A DNA stretch of 64,000 bases from the NCBI GenBank assembly GCA_038238245.1, contig JBBRXX010000002.1:141688-205687 (forward strand), written 5' to 3'. Made by a program: the position numbers and the translations under genes. This document shows positions 25,053 through 32,528 of this stretch, in pieces. The notes under the pieces were generated by a model. It did not search any database. It was not told the DNA's origin and saw only the letters and a program-made list of their open reading frames with translations. How positions within the stretch are numbered: position 1 is the first letter of the stretch; every line of letters begins with the position of its first letter. The stretch comes from DASQHW01 sp038238245 (lineage in GTDB: Bacteria > Actinomycetota > Acidimicrobiia > IMCC26256 > PALSA-610).

Positions 25053-25095
25053 CCGGGTGAGCGCACCCGGCATCCCTTAAGAGGTCCTGAGGACC
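25053..25095 (+). terminator. Two tandem hairpins after the acyl-CoA dehydrogenase gene
   Basis: CCGGGTG/CACCCGG (25053-25059 with 25064-25070, loop AGCG) and GGTCC/GGACC (25083-25087 with 25091-25095). Neither has a U-run. They could end the acyl-CoA dehydrogenase transcript or be part of the leader of the DUF4190 gene. Confidence 0.4.
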
Positions 25096-25172
25096 CGCCG
25101 ATGCGATGCATGACGAGTCCGCAACCGGCACGGTGTCGTACCGAAGCGGTCCGCCCGGACGAAGGGACGACG

Positions 25173-25574
25173 ATGACGAACCCCTACGAGCCGCAGCCGG
25201 CGCCGCCGGGCCCAGGCGGTCACGCCGCGCAGACCTTCGAGCCGCCCGTCCCGCCGCCGTACCCGTCGCCCCAGCAACCGGGTTCACCGCCCGGCTACTA
25301 CTACGGGCCTCCCGCCGCGCAGAAGCAGACGACGAACGGTTTTGCCATTGCCTCGATCGTGCTCGGCATCGTCTGGATCTACTGGATCGGGTCCATCCTC
25401 GCGCTCGTGTTCGGTTACATCGCAAAGAAGCAGATCGAACAGGCAAACGGAAGAGAGGGCGGCGGCGGGATGGCACCCGCCGGCATCGTGCTCGGCTGGG
25501 TCGGCGTCGGATTCTTCGCATTGCTGATGGTCATTCTGATGATCTCGGCCGCAACCCGCCCGCACAACACCTGA
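25173..25574 (+). CDS. DUF4190-type two-helix membrane protein
   Basis: A 133-residue protein: a Pro/Tyr/Gln-rich cytoplasmic N-terminus (NPYEPQPAPPGPGG, ~50 residues), then two membrane helices (FAIASIVLGIVWIYWIGSI and GIVLGWVGVGFFALLMVIL) separated by an FGYIAKKQIEQANGREGG loop. That loop sequence is the DUF4190 pattern common in actinobacteria. Function unknown. ATG 25173 is preceded by GAAGGGA. Confidence 0.8.
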   Translation: MTNPYEPQPAPPGPGGHAAQTFEPPVPPPYPSPQQPGSPPGYYYGPPAAQKQTTNGFAIASIVLGIVWIYWIGSILALVFGYIAKKQIEQANGREGGGGMAPAGIVLGWVGVGFFALLMVILMISAATRPHNT

Positions 25575-25645
25575 GGTCTGGTGCGTCCGCCGAGACTTCG
25601 GCGACCGCGTCTCTCACGACGCGCCGCTCGCGCGGTCGCGTTCAG

Positions 25646-25676
25646 TTGACCGCGGCCGCTGTGGCCGTCCTAGCCT
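25646..25676 (+). promoter_or_regulatory. Promoter of the MaoC gene
   Basis: TTGACC (25646-25651), 19-bp spacer, TAGCCT (25671-25676), then 7 nt to GTG 25684. One of the few places where a -35 is also visible; predicted leaderless. Confidence 0.55.
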
Positions 25677-25683
25677 CCCTCGC

Positions 25684-26190
25684 GTGACGACCTACGACCG
25701 CCCGTTCGGGCGCCTCTACGAAGATTTTGAACCCGGCGACGTCTACAAGCATTGGCCGGGCAAGACCATCACCGAGTACGACGACCACCTGTTCTGCATG
25801 ATCACGATGAACCATCATCCGCTCCATACGGATGCGTGGTACGCCGAGACGCAGACCCAGTTCGGCAAGAACGTCGTGGTCGGCAATCTCGTGTACTCGC
25901 TGGTTCTCGGCATGTCCGTGCCGGACGTCAGCGGCGCGGCCATCGCGAATCTCGAGGTGGAATCGCTGCAGCACAAGATGCCCACGTTCCACGGCGACAC
26001 GATCTACGCCGAGACCAAAGTGCTCGAGAAGAAGGAGTCTCGAAGCAAGCCCGACCGCGGGATCGTCGCGGTCGAGACGCGGGGCTACAACCAACGCGGC
26101 GAAGAGGTCTGCTACTTCCGGCGGCGTGTCATGGTGCCCAAGCGCGATGCGGTGAAGGCGCGCCTGCGTCCCTACTCGGCGCCGGAGTAG
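25684..26190 (+). CDS. MaoC-like hot-dog dehydratase, possible mesaconyl-CoA hydratase
   Basis: A 168-residue single hot-dog protein. The MaoC hydratase features are visible: the D/H catalytic area around MITMNHHPLHTDAWYA and the GNLVYSLVLGMSV helix. Actinobacterial proteins of this subtype (starting GxxYEDFxxGDVYKHWPGKTI) often sit with CitE-like and methylsuccinyl-CoA dehydrogenase genes, where hydration of mesaconyl-CoA is expected. I infer the same here, since homologues of both partners lie within 10 kb. Other enoyl-CoA hydratase roles remain possible. Confidence 0.8.
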   Translation: MTTYDRPFGRLYEDFEPGDVYKHWPGKTITEYDDHLFCMITMNHHPLHTDAWYAETQTQFGKNVVVGNLVYSLVLGMSVPDVSGAAIANLEVESLQHKMPTFHGDTIYAETKVLEKKESRSKPDRGIVAVETRGYNQRGEEVCYFRRRVMVPKRDAVKARLRPYSAPE

Positions 26191-26201
26191 ACATCCCCGC
26201 C

Positions 26202-26672
26202 ATGCGGGATGCGGACGATCGGTCCTTCGCGAATCGCCTGCCCGTCGACGATTGCCTGTTCTGCGCGATCGTCGCGGGCAGCGCAGCCGCGCACGTTGTT
26301 TCCGACGAGCCGGACGTCGTTGCCTTCCTCGACATCCGGCCCGTCTTCAAGGGACACGTCCTCGTCGTGCCGCGGGCCCACATCGTCACGCTGCCCGAGC
26401 TGCCGACCGCGCTGCTCACCGCCCTATTCACCGTGGTGCAGCGGTGCGCGGCCGCGATGGTCGAGGGTCTCGGCGCGCAGGGTTCCTGGGTGGCCCAGAA
26501 CAACGTCGTCAGCCAGGCCGTGCCGCATGTGCACGTCCACGTCGTGCCACGCACCAAGGGCGACGGCTTGCGCGGCTTCTTCTGGCCCCGGCAGAAGTAC
26601 GCGTCCGAGGCGGAGATGGAGCAGTACGCCGATCGCCTCCGGGAGGCGTTGCGCGCCGATACGGGAGAATGA
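26202..26672 (+). CDS. HIT-family nucleotide hydrolase/transferase
   Basis: A 156-residue histidine-triad protein. The active-site string HVHVHVV (~residues 108-114) and the N-terminal CLFCAIVAGSAAAHVV with a Cys pair are diagnostic; DIRPVFKGHVLVVPR is the central sheet. Family members hydrolyse adenosine phosphoramidates or Ap4A-like nucleotides. It starts 11 nt after the MaoC stop and is probably cotranscribed. Confidence 0.9.
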   Translation: MRDADDRSFANRLPVDDCLFCAIVAGSAAAHVVSDEPDVVAFLDIRPVFKGHVLVVPRAHIVTLPELPTALLTALFTVVQRCAAAMVEGLGAQGSWVAQNNVVSQAVPHVHVHVVPRTKGDGLRGFFWPRQKYASEAEMEQYADRLREALRADTGE

Positions 26673-26747
26673 TTGCTTCATTTCGTCCGGTCATGGTCTC
26701 GGCGGCTTCAGAGACGCATACGCGTGCCCGACCTGCCGGCACAGAAA

Positions 26748-26780
26748 ACGGCCCCGACGGGCGGGGACCGTCGGGGCCGT
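26748..26780. terminator. Strong hairpin, probable terminator
   Basis: A perfect 13-bp stem, ACGGCCCCGACGG (26748-26760) with CCGTCGGGGCCGT (26768-26780), 7-nt loop. On the minus strand the stem is followed by TTTTC, so it resembles a terminator for leftward transcripts (SnoaL gene or an RNA), and can also end the HIT transcript. Confidence 0.65.
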
Positions 26781-26947
26781 CTCGAATACGGGAGTGGATG
26801 GGCAGGCATCGTGCTGCCTGCCATCCGCCCGGGTACCCGGCGATGCGCCGGTCAAAACCTGTCGTACGTGAGTCGACGTGTCCCGGGCCACGCGACCGTG
26901 ACCCGGCGTCCCCGCGGGAACCGCACCCGAAGCCACGACTCGGCCCC

Positions 26948-26976
26948 TTGGCAACTATTTTTGTTGGGAATAGGTT
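26948..26976 (+). promoter_or_regulatory. Orphan promoter-like sequence
   Basis: TTGGCA (26948-26953), 17-bp spacer, TAGGTT (26971-26976). The only gene to the right is antisense, so the transcript, if real, would be non-coding. Confidence 0.35.
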
Positions 26977-27077
26977 GCTTTCGTCGAGCCGCCTGGGCGT
27001 CTGCTGCGCCCCGCTCTCGGATGTCCCGGGCGGCCCGGCCTCACTTGGCCTCGGCGGGCGCGGCGCGCTCGGAGCCG

Positions 27078-27449
27078 TTACTCGCCACCCCGTTTGCGGG
27101 TCTCGACGCTGACAATGAGTCCGTCTTCAAGGATGCACTGCGCTTCGTAATGGACTGCCGACGGTTCGCCGTCATCGCCGCGCTGGACGAGCTGGCCGTG
27201 TCCGGTGACGGTCCCGTCATCCGCAACGGTGACGCCTTCGACCGTCATATAGCGGGGTCCTAGGAACTGGTCGTCGATGTCGTGCATCTCGCGGATGCCG
27301 TCGTGGCCTCTGTAGAGGGCGCGCCCCGGTCGAGTGAGCGGACGCCACTCGACGTTGGGATCCATGTGCGCGACGACGTCATCCATGCGGCCGTCGCGTT
27401 GGGCTTCCAACATCCCGCGCACCACTGAGACCGCGTCGTGCTCCGCCAC
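27078..27449 (-). CDS. SnoaL/NTF2-like fold protein
   Basis: A 123-residue alpha+beta barrel protein: VVRGMLEAQRDGRMDDVVAHMDPNVEWRP is the typical opening helix-strand, followed by YRGHDGIREMHD and a C-terminal sheet. Members are polyketide cyclases, isomerases or simple ligand binders; no active-site assignment is possible. It starts at GTG 27449 and stands alone. Confidence 0.75.
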   Translation of the reverse strand: MAEHDAVSVVRGMLEAQRDGRMDDVVAHMDPNVEWRPLTRPGRALYRGHDGIREMHDIDDQFLGPRYMTVEGVTVADDGTVTGHGQLVQRGDDGEPSAVHYEAQCILEDGLIVSVETRKRGGE

Positions 27450-27579
27450 ATTCCTCTATTGGCAGGCGCAACCGATACCTGAGGGAACGTGCCAGCATCA
27501 AAAACTTCGTGCAGGCGGCCCGTGGTCGTCGGCGCCATCGCTGCCGCCGAGGATGATCAGCCCGACTAGATTGACGCCC

Positions 27580-27636
27580 GGATGGCGATGGGGCTCGCCG
27601 AGAACCGCGGCACACGCTGCTGATAGCTCCTACTAG
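27580..27636 (+). promoter_or_regulatory. Fluoride riboswitch (crcB RNA motif)
   Basis: The conserved blocks appear in order: GGCGATGGGGCTCGCC (27584-27599), AGAACCGC (27601-27608) and GCTGATAGCTCCTAC (27618-27632), matching the crcB motif. A TAGATT -10 lies at 27567-27572. Just after it, CTAGGT can pair with ACCTGG beside the GGAGGAG ribosome site of crcB, a plausible way to couple fluoride binding to translation. Confidence 0.85.
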
Positions 27637-27659
27637 GTCACGAATACCTGGGAGGAGCC

Positions 27660-28019
27660 ATGCGGTTCTTTTGGGTCGGGCTTGCGGGCGCGGTCGGTTC
27701 GATCGCCCGATATGCGATTGGCCTCGGCGTCGACCAGTCCCACTTCCCATGGGCGACGCTCGGCATCAACCTGTCGGGAGCGTTCATCCTCGGGCTGTTT
27801 CTGACGGTCGCGCTCGGGCAACTGTCGGTCGCCGTGATGACGCCGATAGCTGTCGGCTTGATCGGCGGGTTCACCACGTTCTCAACATTCGCGTGGGATG
27901 GCGTCACCCTCAGCCGGAACGGGCGGCCCGGAGTGGCGCTGGTGTACGTCGCCGCATCGGTCGTCGGCGGATTGACCTTGGCGTGGTTCGGCCATCTGCT
28001 CGGGCAGGCCATTCGCTGA
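27660..28019 (+). CDS. crcB: Fluoride exporter CrcB/Fluc
   Basis: A 119-residue membrane protein with four hydrophobic helices that expels fluoride as a dual-topology channel. Diagnostic segments are GLAGAVGSIARY, GINLSGAFILG with the pore Asn, and GGFTTFSTF carrying the Phe box. GGGAGGAG precedes ATG 27660 by a few bases and a fluoride riboswitch lies 24 nt upstream, which fixes both function and regulation. A single copy is seen here. Confidence 0.95.
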   Translation: MRFFWVGLAGAVGSIARYAIGLGVDQSHFPWATLGINLSGAFILGLFLTVALGQLSVAVMTPIAVGLIGGFTTFSTFAWDGVTLSRNGRPGVALVYVAASVVGGLTLAWFGHLLGQAIR

Positions 28020-28050
28020 CCACGTGAGCCAAGTACGTCCGCGCCCGCGC

Positions 28051-28086
28051 TTGACGTTGGCAACGATGTAATGATGTAATCATCAT
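28051..28086 (+). promoter_or_regulatory. Promoter with palindromic operator before the 28087 gene
   Basis: TTGACG (28051-28056), 18-bp spacer, TGTAAT (28075-28080), then 6 nt to ATG 28087. The palindrome ATGATG-TAAT-CATCAT (28071-28086) covers the -10, and GATGTAAT occurs twice in tandem just before it (28065 and 28073). Confidence 0.55.
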
Positions 28087-28614
28087 ATGCGTGGAAGCAT
28101 CGATCTCTCGACCCTGGCCGGCTGGTTCGCCGGACGGCTGCCCGACGACTGGTTCACCGGCGCTCCCGACGTGCGCGCCGATCGCGAAGAGATCCTCGTG
28201 GTCGGCACGCTCGCCGAGCCCGAGTATCCCGACGGTGCCGACGAGCCCGCCCGTGCCGCGGCCCGCCGGGCCCGCATCCAGCGGTTCCGTGAGGACACGC
28301 GGGATCAGCGCATGAAGATCGCCGATGAAGCCGAGCACCGCACGGGCCGGAAGGTTGCGTGGGGCGCGCGGTGCGGCGACGAGGAGCGCGTCTTCACGAG
28401 CCTGGCCGTTCCCGTCATGACGCGCTTGCGCATGCCCGAGCGTCAGGTGCTCGACACGCTGGTAGGCGCCGGCGTCGCGCGTAGTCGCTCCGACGCACTC
28501 GCGTGGTGTGTCCGCCTGGTGCGCGATCACGAGGGCGAATGGATCGATCAACTGCGCGACGCGCTCGTCGCGGTCGAAGAGGCTCGCAACTGCGGCCCGA
28601 CGCCCGCGGCTTAG
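28087..28614 (+). CDS. Protein of unknown function, possible DNA-binding autoregulator
   Basis: A 175-residue soluble protein I cannot place in a named family. Residues ~60-90 are a strongly basic helix (RAAARRARIQRFREDTRDQR), and residues ~115-150 (RMPERQVLDTLVGAGVARSRSDALAWCVRLV) look like a ribbon-helix-helix or short HTH unit. A palindrome overlapping its own -10 suggests self-repression. ATG 28087 is 6 nt behind the -10, probably leaderless. Its stop overlaps the convergent permease gene by 4 nt. Confidence 0.6.
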   Translation: MRGSIDLSTLAGWFAGRLPDDWFTGAPDVRADREEILVVGTLAEPEYPDGADEPARAAARRARIQRFREDTRDQRMKIADEAEHRTGRKVAWGARCGDEERVFTSLAVPVMTRLRMPERQVLDTLVGAGVARSRSDALAWCVRLVRDHEGEWIDQLRDALVAVEEARNCGPTPAA

Positions 28615-29435
28615 CTGAGGACACGTTTCTTGAAGCCGTCGATACCGAGCTTCAAGAGGATGGCCGTCGCAGCCAACAACGCGCCGTAGATCGCGACCGC
28701 GGGCATGTGCGGCACCCCTTTGGTGAGCGCCATGCGCATGCCCTCGCTCATGTACACGAGCGGATTGAGGAGCACCGTCCACTTCAGCCACGCCAGCGGC
28801 GCCAGGCTCTTCCACGGGTAGTACACCGCGCCGAGAAACGTCATCGGGATCACGAGCAGGCTGAAGATCAATGGCACCTGGCGCGGCTCGACCCGGGTGC
28901 CGATGGTCAAGCCGAGCGCGGCGCTCATCGCGGCCGCGAGCGGGAGCAGCGTGACGAGCGCGAGCCAGTGCACCTTCAGATGCACAGGAGTCGCGGGGAT
29001 GAGCGCGGCGAGCGGAAACACGACCAGGGCCGCGATCACCGCCTGGATCGCTCCCGACGCGACCTTCTCCACGGCGACCGCCCACACCGGCATCGGTGCG
29101 AGCACGCGGTCCTCGATCTCGCGCGTGTACCCGAAGTCCTGCACCAGCGGAAGGGCAACTGCCTGCACGCCTTGGAAGATCATCGTGCTCGCGATCACGC
29201 CGCCGACGAGCAGTGTCGAGAACCCGGCGGCATTGCGGCTTCCGCCGATCGCCTCACCGATCTTCGGGAACACGTACGTGAACACGAAGATGAGCAGGAG
29301 GGGCTGCATGACCGTCCGACTCAGGAACATCACGAATTCCTTGCGGAGGACGGCCAGGTCGCGCAGCAAGAGGGCAAGGAACGCGTTGCGCGATGACGTG
29401 CGCGAGGTACGAACCGTGACGGTGCTCGTGCTCAT
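28611..29435 (-). CDS. ABC-2-type exporter permease (DrrB-like)
   Basis: A 274-residue membrane protein with six predicted helices (RTVMQPLLLIFVFTYVFPKI, STLLVGGVIASTMIFQG and others), the architecture of drug or polysaccharide ABC-2 permeases such as DrrB. Its ATG overlaps the ATPase stop (ATGA), so it is translationally coupled. Together with the ATPase it forms an exporter of unknown substrate. Confidence 0.88.
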   Translation of the reverse strand: MSTSTVTVRTSRTSSRNAFLALLLRDLAVLRKEFVMFLSRTVMQPLLLIFVFTYVFPKIGEAIGGSRNAAGFSTLLVGGVIASTMIFQGVQAVALPLVQDFGYTREIEDRVLAPMPVWAVAVEKVASGAIQAVIAALVVFPLAALIPATPVHLKVHWLALVTLLPLAAAMSAALGLTIGTRVEPRQVPLIFSLLVIPMTFLGAVYYPWKSLAPLAWLKWTVLLNPLVYMSEGMRMALTKGVPHMPAVAIYGALLAATAILLKLGIDGFKKRVLS

Positions 29436-30423
29436 TCGCGCAGCTCCCTTCCGGTCAGACCGATGAACACGGTCTCGAGAGTCGTCTCGGTGATGCCGAC
29501 GTCCTGTATCTCGAACCCCGCGTGTTCGGCACGCGTGATGATCTGCGGAAGCGTCGCTCCGCCGTTCCTCGAGTACACATAGACCGTTCCCTCGACGACC
29601 CGACCGCCGTCGATCCCGGGAGCTCCTCGAGCGCGCGCACGAGCGCGGCCAGGTCGCCCGACGCGTGGATGCGCACCTCGGTGTCGGCGCCGGTCGACCG
29701 CTTCAGCGCCGCCGGGGTGTCGAGCGCGAGGAGTCGCCCGTGATCGATGATCGCGACGCGCTTGCACAGCTGGTCGGCTTCCTCCATGTAGTGCGTCGTG
29801 AGCACGATCGTCTGCCCGTTCCGGTGCAGCTCGCCGATCACATCCCACAGGGCCAGGCGACTCTGCGGATCGAGACCGGAGGTCGGTTCGTCCAGGAAGA
29901 GGACGTCCGGGACGTGCATGATCGCTCGTGCGACCATCAGGCGCTGGGCCATGCCTCCCGAGAGCTCGGCGACGTTCGCGCGCGCCCGGTCTGCGAGCCG
30001 GAACTGCTCGAGCAGCTCGGTCGTCCGGCCGTGCGCGTCCCGGGCGCCCATCCCGAAGTAGCGGCCGTGGAAGTACAGGTTCTCCGCAACGTCGAGCGCG
30101 CGGTCCAGCGTGTTGGTCTGCGGCACGACGCCGATCACCTGCTTGAGGGTCGCGGGTTGCGCCACCGCGTCGATCCCGCCGACCGTCGCCCGACCGGATG
30201 TCGGGATGGCCCGGGTCGTCAGCATCCCGACGGTGGTCGTCTTGCCCGCGCCGTTGGGGCCGAGCAGCCCGAAGATCTCACCGCGCCGCACGCGCAGGTT
30301 GAGGTCATCGACCGCACGAACGCCGCCGCCCCGTCCGTGAAACACCTTGGTGAGACCTTCGGTCACGATGACGTCGTCGTCGATGCCGGCAGGAGCGTCG
30401 TCTCGCGATGCGTCGACTGCCAT
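29432..30423 (-). CDS. ABC transporter ATPase (DrrA-like) with a frameshift near its C-terminus
   Basis: The ATPase partner of the downstream permease. Residues 1-~270 are a normal DrrA-type domain: Walker A GPNGAGKTT, Q-loop, signature LSGGMAQRL and Walker B LFLDEPTSGLDPQ. After LVRALEELPG the frame degenerates into Arg/Ser-rich sequence, while the correct C-terminal continuation (GIDGGRVVEGTVYVYS to LTGRELRE) appears one frame over and ends in the ATGA overlap with the permease. One base is missing around 29615-29622 (CCCGGGAG). It is either a sequencing/assembly error or a true frameshift; as written the protein would run on to 29455. Confidence 0.8.
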
Positions 30424-30428
30424 GGCAT

Positions 30429-30443
30429 CCCCTTTCGGAGGGG
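30429..30443 (-). promoter_or_regulatory. Hairpin covering the ribosome site of the ATPase gene
   Basis: CCCCT-TTCGG-AGGGG on the plus strand; read leftward, the AGGGG of the ribosome site (6 nt from ATG 30423) is the 3' arm. A possible translational gate; a leftward TAGGAT hexamer lies at 30451-30446. Confidence 0.35.
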
Positions 30444-30619
30444 CGATCCTACGACGGCAAAAGCTGGGCGGCGCTCCGGCCAGAGCGTGTCGCGGCCGTC
30501 ACCTTTTGTGGCAACGAGGCCACGCGCGCACTGATGTTGTTGTGAGAACGCGCGACGATGAGAGCAATGAGCCTGGGCTGCAATACCGCGCGTGGCGTCG
30601 CTGACGACCAAGGACCCTG

Positions 30620-30647
30620 TTGACCGCCGGCCATGGGTGGGTATCCT
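30620..30647 (+). promoter_or_regulatory. Promoter of the MBL/flavin reductase/MauE group
   Basis: TTGACC (30620-30625), 16-bp spacer, TATCCT (30642-30647), then 8 nt to ATG 30656; predicted leaderless. Confidence 0.5.
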
Positions 30648-30655
30648 CACCGCCA

Positions 30656-31525
30656 ATGTCCGGGGGGATTCGCGTTGTGTTCAACGGTGTTCGCGGTTCG
30701 ACGCCGTGCGCCGGTGGCGCTTACGCGCGGTATGGCGGGAATTCGTCGAGCGTCGCTCTCGAGGCCGACGGCTCGCCACCGATCCTGTTCGATCTGGGGA
30801 CGGGTCTGCGCCCGTACGGCGCGCGCTGCCAGGACGAATTCCACGGCTCGGTGCTGCTCTCGCATCTGCACTGGGACCACGTGCAGGGCATTCCGTTCTT
30901 CACGCCCCTGCATCGGGAGGGCTCGGCCGTCGACATCTACGGCCCGCGCCAGTCGCAGGGCCCGCTGGGCGAAGTCTTCGCCCAGATGATGCGGCCGCCG
31001 TTCTTTCCGATCACGCCTTCGCAGCTCGCCGGCAACGTCCGGTTCCACGACACCGGCGACGACGACTTCCCGGTCGGCTTCGCCAAGGTGCGATCCCGTT
31101 GGGTTCGTCACGTCGGCCCCACACTCGGCTTTCGCGTCGACTGGAACGGCGTGTCGGTCGCGTACATCCCCGATCACGGGCCGGGGTGCAGCCCGGACGA
31201 CCCCGACGACTACGTGCCGCATGAAGTGCTCGAGCTGTGCGACGGCGCCGATCTCCTGATTCACGATGCCCAGCACACCCACGCGGAGTACGGGCCGAAG
31301 CGTCATTGGGGCCACTGCACGATCGAGTACGCGGTCCACGTTGCGCGTGAGTCCGGTGTGCATCGGCTCGCGCTCTTCCACCACGATCCCGTGCACAACG
31401 ACGACGATCTCGACGTCATCTTGCGGGACGCCCAAGATCACGCGTGCCGCGTGAACGCGCCGGAAGTTGTGGCTGCGTCCGAGGGATTGGAGCTCGCGCT
31501 CTCGCCGGTCGCGCCGAGAGCGTAA
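30656..31525 (+). CDS. MBL-fold metal-dependent hydrolase
   Basis: A 289-residue MBL-fold protein close to the RNase Z/PhnP-like group: it opens VVFNGVRGSTPCAGG, has the motif HLHWDH in LLSHLHWDHVQGIPFF, and later YIPDHGPGC, LIHDAQHT and LFHHDPVHND which supply further ligands. Such proteins include cyclic-di-nucleotide or phosphonate-ester phosphodiesterases; no specific reaction is claimed. ATG 30656 is predicted leaderless. Its stop overlaps the next start by 1 nt (TAATG), so at least these two genes are coupled. Confidence 0.88.
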   Translation: MSGGIRVVFNGVRGSTPCAGGAYARYGGNSSSVALEADGSPPILFDLGTGLRPYGARCQDEFHGSVLLSHLHWDHVQGIPFFTPLHREGSAVDIYGPRQSQGPLGEVFAQMMRPPFFPITPSQLAGNVRFHDTGDDDFPVGFAKVRSRWVRHVGPTLGFRVDWNGVSVAYIPDHGPGCSPDDPDDYVPHEVLELCDGADLLIHDAQHTHAEYGPKRHWGHCTIEYAVHVARESGVHRLALFHHDPVHNDDDLDVILRDAQDHACRVNAPEVVAASEGLELALSPVAPRA

Positions 31526-32025
31526 TGAGCTCGTCGCAGCTGCACGTACTGCCTCCCGAGCCTGCAACGTTCCGCACAGTCCTCGGTCACTTCGCCACCG
31601 GTGTCACCGTGATCACCGCGGTGGACGGCGAGGAGCCTGTCGGCATGGCCTGCAACTCGTTCACCTCGGTGTCGCTCGAACCCGCGCTCGTGCTCTTCTG
31701 TGCGGCGAAGGAATCGACGACCTGGCCGCGCATCAGGGCGTCCGGGAAGTGGGCGGCGAACATGCTCGCGGAGGACGGCGAAGAGACGTGTCGCTTGTTC
31801 GCGCAGCGAGGCATCGATCGCTTCGCGCACATCAATTACACGCTCGGCCGGAGCGGCTCGCCGATTCTGCGTGACGCGCTCGCCTTCGTGGATTGCGAGA
31901 CCGTCGACGAGCACGACGCCGGCGATCACACGATCGTCGTCGGTCGTGTCCTCGAGCTCGGGTACGCCTCGGAGGCCAAGCCGCTGATCTTCTATCGCGG
32001 CGGGTACGGCCGGTTCGAGATTTAA
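31525..32025 (+). CDS. Flavin reductase-like domain protein (FMN-binding split barrel)
   Basis: A 166-residue member of the flavin reductase family (HpaC/ActVB-like). The sequence FRTVLGHFATGVTVITA and MACNSFTSVSLEPALVLFCA is the classic FMN-binding opening, and the end GRVLELGYASEAKPLIFYRGGYG is conserved. It supplies reduced flavin to a monooxygenase, but none is adjacent. Coupled to the MBL gene by TAATG. Confidence 0.88.
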   Translation: MSSSQLHVLPPEPATFRTVLGHFATGVTVITAVDGEEPVGMACNSFTSVSLEPALVLFCAAKESTTWPRIRASGKWAANMLAEDGEETCRLFAQRGIDRFAHINYTLGRSGSPILRDALAFVDCETVDEHDAGDHTIVVGRVLELGYASEAKPLIFYRGGYGRFEI

Positions 32026-32033
32026 CGACCGAA

Positions 32034-32528
32034 GTGGATGCGGCCGCGATCTCGTTCGCGGTCCGTCTCGTGCTGGCGGGAGTGCTCCTCGTCGCGGCCG
32101 TTGCGAAGCTGCGCGCGCCGGCGGTCACACGTCGCCAGACCGTCGCGCTCGTCGGTCACACGGTCGGCGCGGGCGTCTCGATCCTGTTGCCGTTCGTCGA
32201 GCTCGTCGTCGCGGTGATGCTCCTCGGCTGGTGGAGTGCGGCGCCGGGCGTCATCGCGGCGATCCTGTTCGGCGCCTTCACCGTGATCGTGGTGCGGGCG
32301 CAGCTGCGCGGCGTGCCGTGCCCGTGCTTCGGCAGCGGATCGGCCGACACGGGAGCCGGGCCGTGGACGCTCGTGCGGAACGCGCTGTTCCTCGCCTATG
32401 CGGTGCTGGCGACCGCCTCACCCGATGATGCGCGCCCCGTGGCCGTGCTCGCGGCAGTGATCGTGCTCGGCATCGGGGCGGTCGCGGCGACGCGGCTCGC
32501 GGGACCGCGGACCATCAACGGGCGGTGA
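32034..32528 (+). CDS. MauE/DoxX-like membrane protein
   Basis: A 164-residue protein with four hydrophobic helices and the cysteine motif GVPCPCFGSG, characteristic of MauE-type proteins that take part in periplasmic disulfide handling. It starts at GTG 32034, chosen because the first helix begins right after, 8 nt past the flavin reductase stop, so cotranscription is likely. The adjacent DUF4395 gene, convergent with a 14-nt overlap, is a family often linked to thioredoxins, supporting a thiol-redox theme. Confidence 0.75.
   Translation: MDAAAISFAVRLVLAGVLLVAAVAKLRAPAVTRRQTVALVGHTVGAGVSILLPFVELVVAVMLLGWWSAAPGVIAAILFGAFTVIVVRAQLRGVPCPCFGSGSADTGAGPWTLVRNALFLAYAVLATASPDDARPVAVLAAVIVLGIGAVAATRLAGPRTINGR

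Larger units (their letters stand above)
26673..27077. other. 405-bp stretch with no credible gene but several inverted repeats
   Basis: No frame here has a ribosome site and protein-like sequence. It holds a 13-bp hairpin (26748-26780), a 12-bp perfect palindrome CCGGGTACCCGG (26829-26840) overlapping CCGGCG-ATG-CGCCGG (26837-26851), and an AT-rich patch with a promoter-like TTGGCA-17-TAGGTT at 26948-26976 reading right with no gene behind it. A non-coding RNA is possible. Confidence 0.45.

Noticed and set aside
25051..25172. Riboswitch upstream of the DUF4190 gene
   Set aside because: Two hairpins are present, but no known aptamer blocks match; kept only as hairpins.
29432..29848. Independent gene for the 29432-29848 frame
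   Set aside because: Its first half is meaningless sequence; only its last ~65 residues are the C-terminus of the ATPase, so it is the frameshifted tail.
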